DNA of 64,000 nt from an uncultured Aquimarina sp. GTDB lineage: Bacteria; Bacteroidota; Bacteroidia; Flavobacteriales; Flavobacteriaceae. This document shows positions 34,128-43,191 of this stretch, in pieces. The translations under genes and the position numbers were made by a program. Below the pieces are notes generated by a model that saw only the letters and a list, made by a program, of their open reading frames with translations, did not search any database and had not been told where the DNA came from. Position 1 is the first letter of the stretch. Each line of letters begins with the position of its first letter. The DNA is taken from positions 62,001-126,000 of the forward strand of contig CANNBP010000009.1 in assembly GCA_947502885.1 (NCBI GenBank). Reading direction: 5' to 3'.

Positions 34128-35353
34128 GATTCTCAAAAATCATATTTTTTATAGTTTTAGTATTGGCATGTTTGCCCTCCTTTTCTCAGAGTGCTAAACA
34201 GCAGCAATTAGAAGAAGAACGACAGCGTCTTAGACAGGAGATAGCAGAAATGAAAAAGTTACGTGCTAATAATAAGGTTAAAGAACGTTCTGTTTTGGAT
34301 GAAGTTGAATCAATAGGTTCGCAAATTAGTACAAGACAAAATCTTATAAAAATTACTAATCAGCAAGCTAATTTATTATCAAGAGAGATTAATACGAATT
34401 TTAAAAAAATTGATTCTTATCGTAAAGAATTAAATGTATTAAGAGAAGATTATGCCAAAATGGTGGCTAAATCATATAAGAGTAAATCGCATCAAAGTAG
34501 AATTATGTTTCTATTGTCTTCGTCAAACTTTATGCAAGCGTACAAACGTTTGCAATATATGAAGCAATATAATGAGCATAGAAAAGAACAGGCAGAAAAG
34601 ATAGAGAGCAGCACCAAAGAGCTTCAGCAATTAAATTCGGCATTGTCAAAGCAGAAAAGTGATAAGCAAAAGTTAATTGACGAAAATCGTGAAGCTCAAG
34701 AAAGCCTGAAAAAAGAAAAAAAGCAACAGCAAGTGCTTATGGCCACTATTCGAAAGAAACAAGGGGTATATACAAGGCAAATTAAGAAGAAACAGCAACA
34801 GGCAAGCGCTATAGATAAAGCGATCGAAAAATTAATTAAAGAAGCAATTGCCAAGGCTAACAAAAAGGCTGGAAAAAAAGTCACCAAAAAAGGATCAGCG
34901 ACGACATTTGCTTTGACTGCAGAAGCAAAAAAATTGGCAGATAATTTTACCTCTAACAAAGGTAGACTGCCCTGGCCAGTGGGTACTGGTAAAGTGACCA
35001 AAAAATTTGGGCGTCAACCACACCCAACCTTACCAAATATTCAAATTAATAGCAGTGGTGTTGAGATAGAAACTAGGGCGGGAGAACGGGCTAGGGCTAT
35101 ATTTGAAGGTGAAGTGATTGCTATCCAAAAATTAAAGGGTGCTGGTCGTTTGGTACAAATTAGACATGGTAATTATATTACTACTTATTACAATGTTGAA
35201 AATATTACTGTTAAAGAAGGTCAAAAAGTGGCAACCAAAGAGGCTATAGGTGAGGTAAGAACTAATCCAACCACAGGTAGAGCCATTATGAAATTTTTAA
35301 TCTATCAAAACGCCAAACGTTTAAATCCTCAAACATGGATCTATAAAATGTAA
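34124..35353 (+). CDS. EnvC-like murein hydrolase activator with degenerate LytM domain
   Basis: This 409-residue protein has a signal peptide (KIIFFIVLVLACLPSFSQS), a long coiled coil over residues ~22-245, a K/A-rich linker, and a C-terminal LytM/M23 domain from ~285. The zinc ligands of active M23 enzymes are all replaced: HxGxD reads SSGVE, the AH of YAH reads NV, and LHFEI reads MKFLI. The domain therefore cannot be a normal endopeptidase. Like E. coli EnvC, it probably activates a separate amidase at the septum. It starts in the 4-base ATGA overlap with the DUF4292 gene. Confidence 0.9.
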   Translation: MRFSKIIFFIVLVLACLPSFSQSAKQQQLEEERQRLRQEIAEMKKLRANNKVKERSVLDEVESIGSQISTRQNLIKITNQQANLLSREINTNFKKIDSYRKELNVLREDYAKMVAKSYKSKSHQSRIMFLLSSSNFMQAYKRLQYMKQYNEHRKEQAEKIESSTKELQQLNSALSKQKSDKQKLIDENREAQESLKKEKKQQQVLMATIRKKQGVYTRQIKKKQQQASAIDKAIEKLIKEAIAKANKKAGKKVTKKGSATTFALTAEAKKLADNFTSNKGRLPWPVGTGKVTKKFGRQPHPTLPNIQINSSGVEIETRAGERARAIFEGEVIAIQKLKGAGRLVQIRHGNYITTYYNVENITVKEGQKVATKEAIGEVRTNPTTGRAIMKFLIYQNAKRLNPQTWIYKM

Positions 35354-35768
35354 ATTAAGAAACTATGTTTTTTAATTATTTTATTTAGAATAAATACCTG
35401 ATTTCATTAAAATTATATAAGTATTGATTTTATTTAGAAACCTATATTTATATGATTTTTTTGCTTTTCTATGTGATCTAATTGCTTAAATATAGGTGTT
35501 TGCTGTCTTCTATTGTTAATTAAACCTATTCAAAGTAAATAATCAGTAAGCTCTTATATATCTGTATCGTCAGGATGTTATAGAGGTGTCTTTTTGTTAA
35601 GAAAATGACAATTAAATGATATATCTGTAGTGTTCTTGGGTTAAGAAAATTAAATATCAGTTAAAAAAGAAGCTCAATGTTGTTTTGATATGTCTGAGTG
35701 CTAGTTTTGTATGAATTGATATCGGTGAAGTAGTTATATTAACAATTGTACTAATTAAACTCAACTAA
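35354..35768. other. Spacer of 415 bases upstream of the phosphatase gene
   Basis: This AT-rich DNA has no open frame of note. It contains short direct repeats (TTTTATTTAGAA at ~35386 and ~35429; GTTAAGAAAAT near 35598 and 35640) and the promoter described at 35680-35709. No terminator for the EnvC-like operon is obvious. It may hold regulatory sites for the secreted phosphatase, but none can be named. Confidence 0.45.
35680..35709 (+). promoter_or_regulatory. Promoter of the secreted phosphatase gene
   Basis: TTG (35680-35682), then exactly 19 bases, then TAGTTTTG (35702-35709) gives a full match to the Bacteroidota -33/-7 promoter with ideal spacing. The start site would be near 35716, leaving a ~53-base leader before the ATG at 35769. 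It is the clearest promoter in the window. Confidence 0.7.
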
Positions 35769-38700
35769 ATGAAAAAACTAGCATTACTAATTGTGATTCT
35801 ACTTGGATTACATGTACAAGCTTCGAATGACAAATATCGCCTGACATTAAGAGATAATCCGGCAACTTCTATTGTAATCGGATGGAATCAAATTTCGGGA
35901 AACAATCCTACAGTGTATTTTGGTACAACTGATTTTGGTACAAATTATAGTAGTTATCCAAATTCCAAAACACCTGATAGAACAGTGTCTTATAAGGGAA
36001 TGAATAATAACTTTGCAAGATTAACTGGTTTACTGGCTAATACTGCTTACTATTTTGTGATTAGAGATAGCCAAGGAACGAGTCAACGCTTTTGGTTTAA
36101 AACTGCACCCTCTAATAATAGCAGGCTTTCATTTATTGCAGGAGGGGATTCAAGGAATAATCGAACCCCTCGTCAAAATGCAAATCGTTTGGTGGCTAAA
36201 CTAAAACCACATGCCGTGTTATTTGGAGGCGATATGACTAATGGGGATTCTAGCGGTGAATGGCAAGAATGGTTCAATGATTGGCAATTAACCATTGCAG
36301 CCGACAATAGAATGTTTCCAATTGTTGCAACTCGAGGTAATCATGAGGATAGTAACAATAGTATTTATAACCTTTTTGATGTGCCATCATCGAGCGTATA
36401 CTATGCGCTTACTTTTGGAAATAATTTGATAAGAACGTATACTTTAAATACAGAAATATCAATTTCTGGAAGTCAAACGAGTTGGTTACAAAATGATTTG
36501 AACGCTAGTAATGGTTTAATTTGGAAGATGGCGCAATATCATAAACCAATGAGACCTCATGTTTCTTCAAAATCCGAAGGAAATAGTCAGTATAGTAACT
36601 GGGCACAGTTGTTTTATGATAAAGGAGTAAAGCTTGTTGTAGAATGTGATGCTCATACTGTAAAAACAACTTGGCCCGTGCGTCCATCAACAGGCTCTGG
36701 TAGTGACGAGGGGTTTGTAAGAGATGATCAAAATGGTACAGTGTATGCCGGAGAAGGTTGTTGGGGTGCACCACTTCGTAGTAACAATGATGGTAAAAAC
36801 TGGACGCGAAATTCAGGAAGATTTAATCAATTTAAATGGATCTTTGTGGATGAAAGTAAAATTGAAATCCGGACTATCAAGGTTGATAATGCATCACAAG
36901 TTGGCACAGTGTCAAATAATAACGTATTCCAAATTCCTTCGAACCTTGATGTTTGGAATCCTTCTAATGGAAGTGTAGTAATTATTAATAATGCAAATAT
37001 TGTAGATAACGAGGCTCCAACAACACCCGCAAATTTAAATTCATCTAGCATTACTTCAAATTCAGTGTCTTTAAATTGGAGTGCTTCAACAGATAATGTT
37101 TCAGTTTCGGGGTATGATGTATACCAAGGCAATAGTATTGTAGCTAGTACTGCTGGTACAGGTTATACGGTAAGCGGATTGTCTCCTAATACATCTTACT
37201 CTTTTAGAGTAAGGGCAAAAGATGCTGCAGGAAATATTTCTGGGTATAGTAGCACGGAGACTGTAATGACTTTAGATGGTACTGCGCAACTTTATAAACT
37301 AGGCATAACGAGTATAGGAACTAGTAATGCAACTCATTCTACAAGAAGAGCAATGCCATATACAATTGGCGAAAATGGAACAGTACAAAGCCTTGCTGTT
37401 CATGTCGAAGGAGGTACAGGGGATGTTCAATTAGGTGTCTATTCTGATAATAATGGGGCTCCTGGTAATAGGTTAGCTCAAACCGCAATTACAGCAGTAA
37501 GAACTACTAGAGGCTGGCAAACCATCTCTTTGCAAAGTCCGATTACCATTTCAAACGGAACTACAGTTTGGTTGGCATGGATATTTTCTAGTAATCCAGG
37601 TATTGCATATGTTACAGGAAGTCCGGGTAGGTATCAAGCATCGGGCTCTAGTTGGTCAACAAGTGGTATAAATATGCCTTCAAATTATGGTTCGGGTTCT
37701 CAGAGCAATTATAGATATTCTATTTATGCAAACTATACAAAAAATCAAACATCGACGACATATACACTTACTACTGATGTTATTGGTCAAGGAGCTGTGA
37801 ACGGAGCGGGAGTGTATAATGATGGAAGTATTGCTACTTTAAGTGCTACTCCTGTTTTGGGTTGGAAATTCGATGGATGGAGTGGAGATCTTTCTGGAAC
37901 AATTAGTCCAAATACAATTTTAATGAATGACAATAAGAGTGTTACGGCTAATTTTAGCGAAATTACAGGTGGGCAAACAGGAAGGATAGAAGTGGCGATC
38001 ACTAATGGTGATGATGATGTCGAAGAAAGCGAAAATGGGGCAATTTATTCGAATAGTAGCGATTTGGAAATGGTGTATGACAGTTATAATAATTCAGGCT
38101 ATCAAACTATAGGTTTACGCTTTAGGTCTGTTGCAATACCAAAAAATGCTATCATAACTAATGCTTACATACAATTTACTGCTGACGAAAGTAATAGTGC
38201 AAATGCAGAGCTAGAAATAGCATTGCATAATAGTGCTAATTCTTCTGCATTTTCTGGAACCAATGATGTGTCTGAAAGATCAACTTTTTCTAGTAAAGTA
38301 ATCTGGAACCCTGATTCATGGTCGAGTAACGAAAATGGCAGTGCTCAACGTTCTCCTGATTTAAAAAATATGGTACAGAATTTAGTTAACTTAAGTAGCT
38401 GGAATTCGGGTAATAATCTTAGTTTTATAATAAAAGGAAAAGGAAATAGTTTAACAAGTACATCTGCAAAGAGGGTAGCCGATTCGTATGAAGGAGGGTC
38501 AAGCAAAGCTGCCAGGCTTGTTGTAGAATATCTAATTGATAACGTTGCTAAGAATTTGTTTGATAGTTTTAAACCATCTTTTAAGATTTCTCCTAATCCG
38601 TTTACAAATGAAATACATCTGAATACTTCGTTTGATGATGTAAATAAGATGTATAAAGTTTTTATATATGACTTTAACGGAAATATGGTATATTCTGAAA

Positions 38701-38831
38701 ATGTAAAAGTGGTTTCAAAAAACAATGGATTAACAATTGTTTCTAATATAACTCAATCTGGTATTTATTTCTTGGTAATAGAAAATCAAAATGGAGGCCT
38801 GCTTCATAGTGACAGATTGATTAAAAGATAA
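35769..38831 (+). CDS. Multidomain T9SS-secreted metallophosphoesterase
   Basis: This 1020-residue exported protein has a signal peptide (KKLALLIVILLGLHVQAS), then an Fn3-like N-terminal domain (~22-115) as in purple acid phosphatases. A calcineurin-like domain follows (~118-385) with GGDSRNN, GGDMTNG, RGNHED and AQYHKPM. After it come an Fn3 domain (~417-505), a beta-sandwich region (~510-650), an InlB/B-repeat-like module (~660-732, GWKFDGWSGDLSG), a DNRLRE-like domain (~740-915) and a T9SS sorting domain (~945-1020, SPNPFTNEI to HSDRLIKR). The usual GHxH motif reads CDAH, so one metal ligand is Asp instead of His; the Tyr of true purple phosphatases is also absent. It probably releases phosphate from organic esters outside the cell. 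Confidence 0.88.
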   Translation: MKKLALLIVILLGLHVQASNDKYRLTLRDNPATSIVIGWNQISGNNPTVYFGTTDFGTNYSSYPNSKTPDRTVSYKGMNNNFARLTGLLANTAYYFVIRDSQGTSQRFWFKTAPSNNSRLSFIAGGDSRNNRTPRQNANRLVAKLKPHAVLFGGDMTNGDSSGEWQEWFNDWQLTIAADNRMFPIVATRGNHEDSNNSIYNLFDVPSSSVYYALTFGNNLIRTYTLNTEISISGSQTSWLQNDLNASNGLIWKMAQYHKPMRPHVSSKSEGNSQYSNWAQLFYDKGVKLVVECDAHTVKTTWPVRPSTGSGSDEGFVRDDQNGTVYAGEGCWGAPLRSNNDGKNWTRNSGRFNQFKWIFVDESKIEIRTIKVDNASQVGTVSNNNVFQIPSNLDVWNPSNGSVVIINNANIVDNEAPTTPANLNSSSITSNSVSLNWSASTDNVSVSGYDVYQGNSIVASTAGTGYTVSGLSPNTSYSFRVRAKDAAGNISGYSSTETVMTLDGTAQLYKLGITSIGTSNATHSTRRAMPYTIGENGTVQSLAVHVEGGTGDVQLGVYSDNNGAPGNRLAQTAITAVRTTRGWQTISLQSPITISNGTTVWLAWIFSSNPGIAYVTGSPGRYQASGSSWSTSGINMPSNYGSGSQSNYRYSIYANYTKNQTSTTYTLTTDVIGQGAVNGAGVYNDGSIATLSATPVLGWKFDGWSGDLSGTISPNTILMNDNKSVTANFSEITGGQTGRIEVAITNGDDDVEESENGAIYSNSSDLEMVYDSYNNSGYQTIGLRFRSVAIPKNAIITNAYIQFTADESNSANAELEIALHNSANSSAFSGTNDVSERSTFSSKVIWNPDSWSSNENGSAQRSPDLKNMVQNLVNLSSWNSGNNLSFIIKGKGNSLTSTSAKRVADSYEGGSSKAARLVVEYLIDNVAKNLFDSFKPSFKISPNPFTNEIHLNTSFDDVNKMYKVFIYDFNGNMVYSENVKVVSKNNGLTIVSNITQSGIYFLVIENQNGGLLHSDRLIKR

Positions 38832-38873
38832 ACCTTTAAGTGTTGATAAAAGCAGTGATATGCTTTTTGATAG

Positions 38874-38913
38874 CCGTTGATTCTGAAATACAGAATCAAC
38901 GGTTCTTTTTTTG
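38874..38913 (+). terminator. Rho-independent terminator after the phosphatase gene
   Basis: CCGTTGATTCTG and its perfect complement form a 12-base stem with loop AAATA, followed by a T-rich run (TTCTTTTTTTG). It ends the phosphatase transcript and may also serve the converging thioesterase gene. Confidence 0.88.
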
Positions 38914-38990
38914 TAGTTAGTTCTATAACTGATGTTTAAAAAGCGATAGAACGATTGTTTCAGTTTGAATCAGATGGTCTATATCTCTAG

Positions 38991-39500
38991 TTATACAAAT
39001 AGAGCCTTTAGTTCGGTTGCATCACTAGGTTTCATCTTTCCGGCTAATACCAGACTTAGTTGTTTACGCCTTAAGGCTGCATCATATCTTTGTTTCTCTT
39101 CTGCAGTTTCTGGCGTTATAGGGGGGACGGGTACTGGTGTTCCTGTTTCATTTACGGCCACAAAAGTGTAAATGGCTTCGTTAGCTTTGGTTTTATCGCC
39201 ACTCTGGCGGTCTTCTACCCAAACATCAATAACAACCTCCATAGAGGTCTTAAAAGCTCTAGAAACCTTTGCTTCTACAGTTACAACACTACCTAGCGGA
39301 ACCGTTTTGTTAAATGCTACATGGTTTACAGAAGCCGTAACCACTATTCTTCTAGAGTGACGTCCTGCAGAAATACTTGCTGCACGGTCCATTCTGGCTA
39401 GTAGTTCTCCTCCAAAAAGGTTGTTAAGAGGGTTTGTTTCGCTTGGTAAAACAAGGTCGGTTAGTATGGCAATAGATGCCGACGGTGATTTAGCTTCCAT
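38991..39500 (-). CDS. Acyl-CoA thioesterase, hotdog fold (YciA-like)
   Basis: This 169-residue protein has a single hotdog domain with the family pattern VLPSETNPLNNLFGGELLARMDRAA, in which the N-x-x-G-x-x-xGG segment and the following Asp form the active site, and then VVTASVNHVAFNKTVPLGSVV. It hydrolyses acyl-CoAs in the cytoplasm. I chose ATG 39500 (MEAKSPSASIAIL); an upstream start at 39536 would add 12 poorly fitting residues. It is alone on the minus strand, next to ferritin. Confidence 0.88.
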   Translation of the reverse strand: MEAKSPSASIAILTDLVLPSETNPLNNLFGGELLARMDRAASISAGRHSRRIVVTASVNHVAFNKTVPLGSVVTVEAKVSRAFKTSMEVVIDVWVEDRQSGDKTKANEAIYTFVAVNETGTPVPVPPITPETAEEKQRYDAALRRKQLSLVLAGKMKPSDATELKALFV

Positions 39501-39675
39501 ATAACTTAAAATTTCACCAAAGATAAGGTATACCACAAAACTATGGTAAGACCTATTGGTTTTTAAGTATTAGGATGGGATTCTGGTAAAGAATAGTATT
39601 ATTGTTTAATGACTTAAAGAAAAAAGAGTTGATTTATTGGTTAATTAACAACCAACAGGTAGGTTTTTAACCTTT

Positions 39676-39711
39676 AGGATCAGGTAATAAAGCTATTTAT
39701 TACCTGATCCT
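39676..39711 (-). terminator. Hairpin downstream of the ferritin gene
   Basis: A perfect 16-base inverted repeat, AGGATCAGGTAATAAA and its complement, surrounds the loop GCTA, placed 30 bases after the ferritin stop on the minus strand. There is no U-run on the minus strand, so it may be a processing or stability hairpin rather than a classical terminator. Confidence 0.65.
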
Positions 39712-39740
39712 AATAGTTTTTACTAGCGAATAATTTATGA

Positions 39741-40250
39741 TTATTTGCCGTTTGGTATTCTTTCATCAATATACTGAAGTGGCATATCTCCTGATAAATC
39801 AAACATATCTAATATATCTTTGATAGTTTCTTCTTCTTCTAATTGTTCTTCTACAAACCACATTAAAAAGTTTTCAGACCCAAAATCATTGACTTGTCTA
39901 CATTTGGCAACAATTTTATAGATGGATTGTGTGATTGCTATTTCGTGTTGTAGTGCCGTTTCAAAAATTTCTCTAAGTGAAGAAAATTCGTGGGTAATAT
40001 TAGAAACATTTGGAGAATATGCAGAACCACCTGTATCGTTAATGAATTTAAAAATTTTCATCATATGTTCTCTTTCTTCTTCAGCTTGCTTGTAAAAAAA
40101 ACTAGCGCTATTTACTAATGTTTTTTGATCGCACCAAGAAGCCATTGCTAAGTATACTGATGAAGCTTTTTGTTCTTTTTCAATTTGCTCATTAAGCATA
40201 TCCATTACTTCTAGATTAATGCTTATTTCTTGTCTTGTAAGATTTTCCAT
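39741..40250 (-). CDS. ftnA: Ferritin
   Basis: This 169-residue non-haem ferritin stores iron in a 24-subunit shell. The four-helix bundle is clear: LNEQIEKEQKASSVYLAMASWCDQ, FFYKQAEEEREHMMKIFKFIND, then the third helix with EIFETALQHEIAITQSIYKI and the fourth with FLMWFVEEQLEEEETIKDILDMF. Ferroxidase ligands (E in EKEQ, E-E-R-E-H, and E in EEQLEEE) are in place, so it should be an active H-type ferritin. It lies alone on the minus strand; the haem and iron genes are ~8 kb away. Confidence 0.95.
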   Translation of the reverse strand: MENLTRQEISINLEVMDMLNEQIEKEQKASSVYLAMASWCDQKTLVNSASFFYKQAEEEREHMMKIFKFINDTGGSAYSPNVSNITHEFSSLREIFETALQHEIAITQSIYKIVAKCRQVNDFGSENFLMWFVEEQLEEEETIKDILDMFDLSGDMPLQYIDERIPNGK

Positions 40251-40339
40251 AGCCCTGTATTTTTAATAAAAATATGGAAAATTTACCGTTATCGCTTAAT
40301 CGATACTTAATTTGTATTAAGTCTAATTATTAGGTAGTG

Positions 40340-40651
40340 TTATAAAGCTATAGCTTCATTTAGTTCAAGCATTGAGAATGTACCTTTTATAAAGTCTATA
40401 AAATCCAAAACCATCAACGTGTCTAACAAAATTATATGCTGCTTATCGCACAGTGTGAGTAGTACAGTGTCGTTATGATGTAGCAAATCATTAATGTAAT
40501 CAAATGAAGACATCTGTTTTGCTTTATGTCGAAGACTAAGTAGTTGACAAAAAGAAACTTTGACTATTTTATGACCAAAATCAATGTAAAAGCATCTCTC
40601 GGTTGAGGATTGATACGAGCTGTAGTATGTAGAAGAAAATATTGGTTCCAT
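40340..40651 (-). CDS. Small hypothetical protein, 103 residues
   Basis: This is a soluble 103-residue protein with no signal or membrane helix. The sequence contains FYIDFGHKIVKVSFCQLLSLRHKAK and ends in a helix-rich part, DTLMVLDFIDFIKGTFSMLELNEAIAL. I do not recognise it. A -7-like element, TATTTTCG (plus-strand 40663-40670 read in reverse), lies 12 bases before the ATG at 40651, which supports it as a real gene with its own promoter. It precedes the ferritin gene on the same strand by 89 nt. Confidence 0.6.
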   Translation of the reverse strand: MEPIFSSTYYSSYQSSTERCFYIDFGHKIVKVSFCQLLSLRHKAKQMSSFDYINDLLHHNDTVLLTLCDKQHIILLDTLMVLDFIDFIKGTFSMLELNEAIAL

Positions 40652-40662
40652 AAATCAAGGTG

Positions 40663-40670
40663 CGAAAATA
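40663..40670 (-). promoter_or_regulatory. -7 element for the 103-residue gene
   Basis: On the minus strand TATTTTCG, one mismatch from TANNTTTG, ends 12 bases before the ATG at 40651. Confidence 0.4.
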
Positions 40671-40837
40671 CCTTTTATTTAGACTTGATCCAAATAAAAA
40701 ACCTAAAAAAAGAGTATTTTCTTACTTTTCAGTAGGTTGGTGCGGATCTGATAAATGAAATAAATGTTAATTCGTCTGTATTACGGAACGCAATAAAAGG
40801 TGTTGTTGTGTTTTTGCCGTAATACGGTTTGCGATTA

Positions 40838-41824
40838 TTAGTCACGAATCAATAACCAAGCAGTAGGGTTTTCTAATGACTTTATGTTAGATAGTGCTTT
40901 TCTCGCTTCGATCTTGTTTGTATAGTTTTCGTAGGCTACTTGGTGTAACCCATATTTATTTACTCCAATAACGCGAGCATTTATATGTCCAGAAGCTTTG
41001 AGTTTTTGAACTTTCTTATTCGCATTAGATTCTACTCTATAGGCGCCAGCAACGATATAAAATTTTCCTAACTCCTCATTTGTTATAGCTTCAGAAGCAC
41101 TTTCTTTAGTGAGATTAAGATTGATTGCCGGAAGCGGATTTGATATTTCAAAAGTAGCTTCCTGTATTTTATTCTCTATTTCTTGATTAGCTTTTTTAAG
41201 TTCTAAATTATTATAGCTTATCGTTGTGTCACTAAACTTTTTAAGTCCCATTATCCCAACAACTCCAAAAACAATTGCCGCAACAGCTGCATATTGTAAA
41301 TAAGGTCTTTCTCTACGTTTTTCAGGAGTAAAGGTTATTGGTGTAGATTCTTCGATAGTTTCAACTTCCTCTTTGTAAACTTCTCGCTGTACTTCGATTT
41401 CTCGAGTAATCACAGGAGAAGAAAAAGAACTTAATCCAAACGCTTCTGTAAGATAATTTTCTTCTTGTAAAGGTTCGAATTGCAAAGTGTTTTCGACAGA
41501 AGTATAGAAAACTCCAATTTTGATCATATCTACGCGTTGCCCTTGATTCATTTTCTCATTTAGAGATAAGACGTATCGTTGTATTTTGGCAACTGCATCT
41601 GTATACGAGATGTTTTCTGCAGATGAAATATAATTTGCTAATAAACCATCATTGTTTTTTAATTGTTGGTTAAAAGAAATTAATTTTTTTGGAGGATGAA
41701 ATGAAGCAGTACCTTCTTGAATTGTAGCAGGTTGACGCCTAGTTAGAAATGCTCCAAACCCTGGTAGGATTACACATTCATAACGATATAATAATTCACT
41801 TATATATTTAGCGATGTTGTTCAT
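40838..41824 (-). CDS. HU-like (CCDC81-type) and SPOR domain membrane protein
   Basis: This 328-residue protein has three parts. Residues 1-125 resemble the tandem HU-CCDC81 domains of Bacteroidota (MNNIAKYISELLYRYECVIL, then PGFGAFLTRRQPA and VAKIQRYVLSLNEKMNQGQRVDMIKIGVF). A single transmembrane helix lies at ~178-196 (YAAVAAIVFGVVGIMGLKK). The C-terminal ~75 residues form a SPOR domain (FYIVAGAYRVESNANKKVQKLKASG, ending in TAWLLIRD), which binds denuded peptidoglycan at division sites. The HU-like part should be cytoplasmic and SPOR periplasmic. Role in division or nucleoid-envelope contact is inferred. Confidence 0.88.
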   Translation of the reverse strand: MNNIAKYISELLYRYECVILPGFGAFLTRRQPATIQEGTASFHPPKKLISFNQQLKNNDGLLANYISSAENISYTDAVAKIQRYVLSLNEKMNQGQRVDMIKIGVFYTSVENTLQFEPLQEENYLTEAFGLSSFSSPVITREIEVQREVYKEEVETIEESTPITFTPEKRRERPYLQYAAVAAIVFGVVGIMGLKKFSDTTISYNNLELKKANQEIENKIQEATFEISNPLPAINLNLTKESASEAITNEELGKFYIVAGAYRVESNANKKVQKLKASGHINARVIGVNKYGLHQVAYENYTNKIEARKALSNIKSLENPTAWLLIRD

Positions 41825-42013
41825 TTTGCTTCTGTTCTAAAATTTTATAACCACCTGTAAATCAGAAAAATGATTTGTTTTTGTTGAAAACAACGGATGA
41901 TTTGAATGAATAATCAAAGGTATGAAAAAATGAAAGGTTTTTAAAGTCTATCGCGCGAATTTATTAACAGTTTGTGTTTTTTTTGTTTCTTGCATTGACT
42001 TACAATTTATTAC

Positions 42014-43117
42014 ATGACAACCGAAAAACTTTTAGCGTTACTTAGCCTTAAAAAAGTATCTAATTTAGGTGATAGTTCTATCAAAAAATTAATACGAGAA
42101 ATAGGAAGTGCAGAAGCAGTACTTGCAGAGAAGAAAAGTAACTTACTTAAAATTGATGGTATTGGTGCTGTAAAAGTTAGTGATATTCATAATCCTCAAC
42201 ACCAAAGAGCTGCAGAAAATGAACTTGAATTTATAAAAGAAAATAATATTTCCTACTGGGTATATGATCAAGATAATTATCCTGATAGACTAATGCATTG
42301 TGTTGATAGTCCTGTTGTATTATTTAGCAGGGGAAATATAAATCTTAATCAAAAAAGAGTTATTAGTGTCGTAGGAACGCGTCAAATAACAAGTTATGGG
42401 CAACAGTTTTGTCAAGAACTTATAGAAACATTGGCTCCTTTAAACCCTATTATCGTTTCTGGATTTGCTTATGGAGTCGATATTACGGCTCAAAAAGAAG
42501 CGGTGAAACATAATTTACAAACCATTGGTTGTTTGGCTCATGGTTTAAATCAAATATATCCAAAATCGCACAAAAAGTACATGGCTCAAATCGAAGGGAA
42601 TGGTGGCTTTTTTACAGATTTTTGGAGTACAGATACCTTTGACAGAAAAAACTTCTTGGGTAGAAATAGAATTATTGCTGGGCTTAGTGAAGCAACCGTA
42701 GTAATTGAGAGTGCAGGAAAAGGAGGATCTTTGGTAACAGCAGAAATTGCAAATTCGTATAATCGAGAGGTGTTTGCAGTTCCAGGAAGGGCGAATGACC
42801 CATTAAGTCAAGGTTGTAATATGTTAATTAAAACACAGCAAGCACATATGCTTACTAGTGCTTCTGATTTGGTTTATATGCTCAATTGGGAGCTGGATGA
42901 AAAGAGTAAAAAACCAGTGCAAAAAAATCTATTTCTCGAATTAGATGATCATGAAAAGAAAATATATGATTTACTTAACGCAAATGGTAAGGAATTGCTG
43001 GATTCAATTGCATTACAATGCCAAATGCCTACTTATAAAGTAGCTTCTGTTTTATTAAACATGGAGCTCAAAGGGATCGTAAGGCCCTTGCCAGGAAAAT
43101 TATTTGAAGCAATTTGA
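42014..43117 (+). CDS. dprA: DNA-processing protein DprA
   Basis: DprA loads RecA on incoming single-stranded DNA during natural transformation. The 367-residue protein has an N-terminal HhH-like region (LLKIDGIGAVKVSDI), the Rossmann core with VVGTRQITSYGQQF, SGFAYGVDITAQKEAV, NRIIAGLSEATVVIESAGKGGSLVTAEIA and the VPGRANDPLSQGCNMLI motif. A C-terminal winged helix follows (~300-367). All motifs are intact. It is divergent from the HU-SPOR gene. Confidence 0.96.
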   Translation: MTTEKLLALLSLKKVSNLGDSSIKKLIREIGSAEAVLAEKKSNLLKIDGIGAVKVSDIHNPQHQRAAENELEFIKENNISYWVYDQDNYPDRLMHCVDSPVVLFSRGNINLNQKRVISVVGTRQITSYGQQFCQELIETLAPLNPIIVSGFAYGVDITAQKEAVKHNLQTIGCLAHGLNQIYPKSHKKYMAQIEGNGGFFTDFWSTDTFDRKNFLGRNRIIAGLSEATVVIESAGKGGSLVTAEIANSYNREVFAVPGRANDPLSQGCNMLIKTQQAHMLTSASDLVYMLNWELDEKSKKPVQKNLFLELDDHEKKIYDLLNANGKELLDSIALQCQMPTYKVASVLLNMELKGIVRPLPGKLFEAI

Positions 43118-43191
43118 TTTGTTAATACACGGGCGAATCTTTCTTAAAAAATAGAGTTTTCGTATTTTTATAGAAATACTCCTAAAACGAC

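Noticed and set aside
38345..38725. Minus-strand open frame of 126 residues
   Set aside because: Shadow of the phosphatase gene, whose domains continue through the region.
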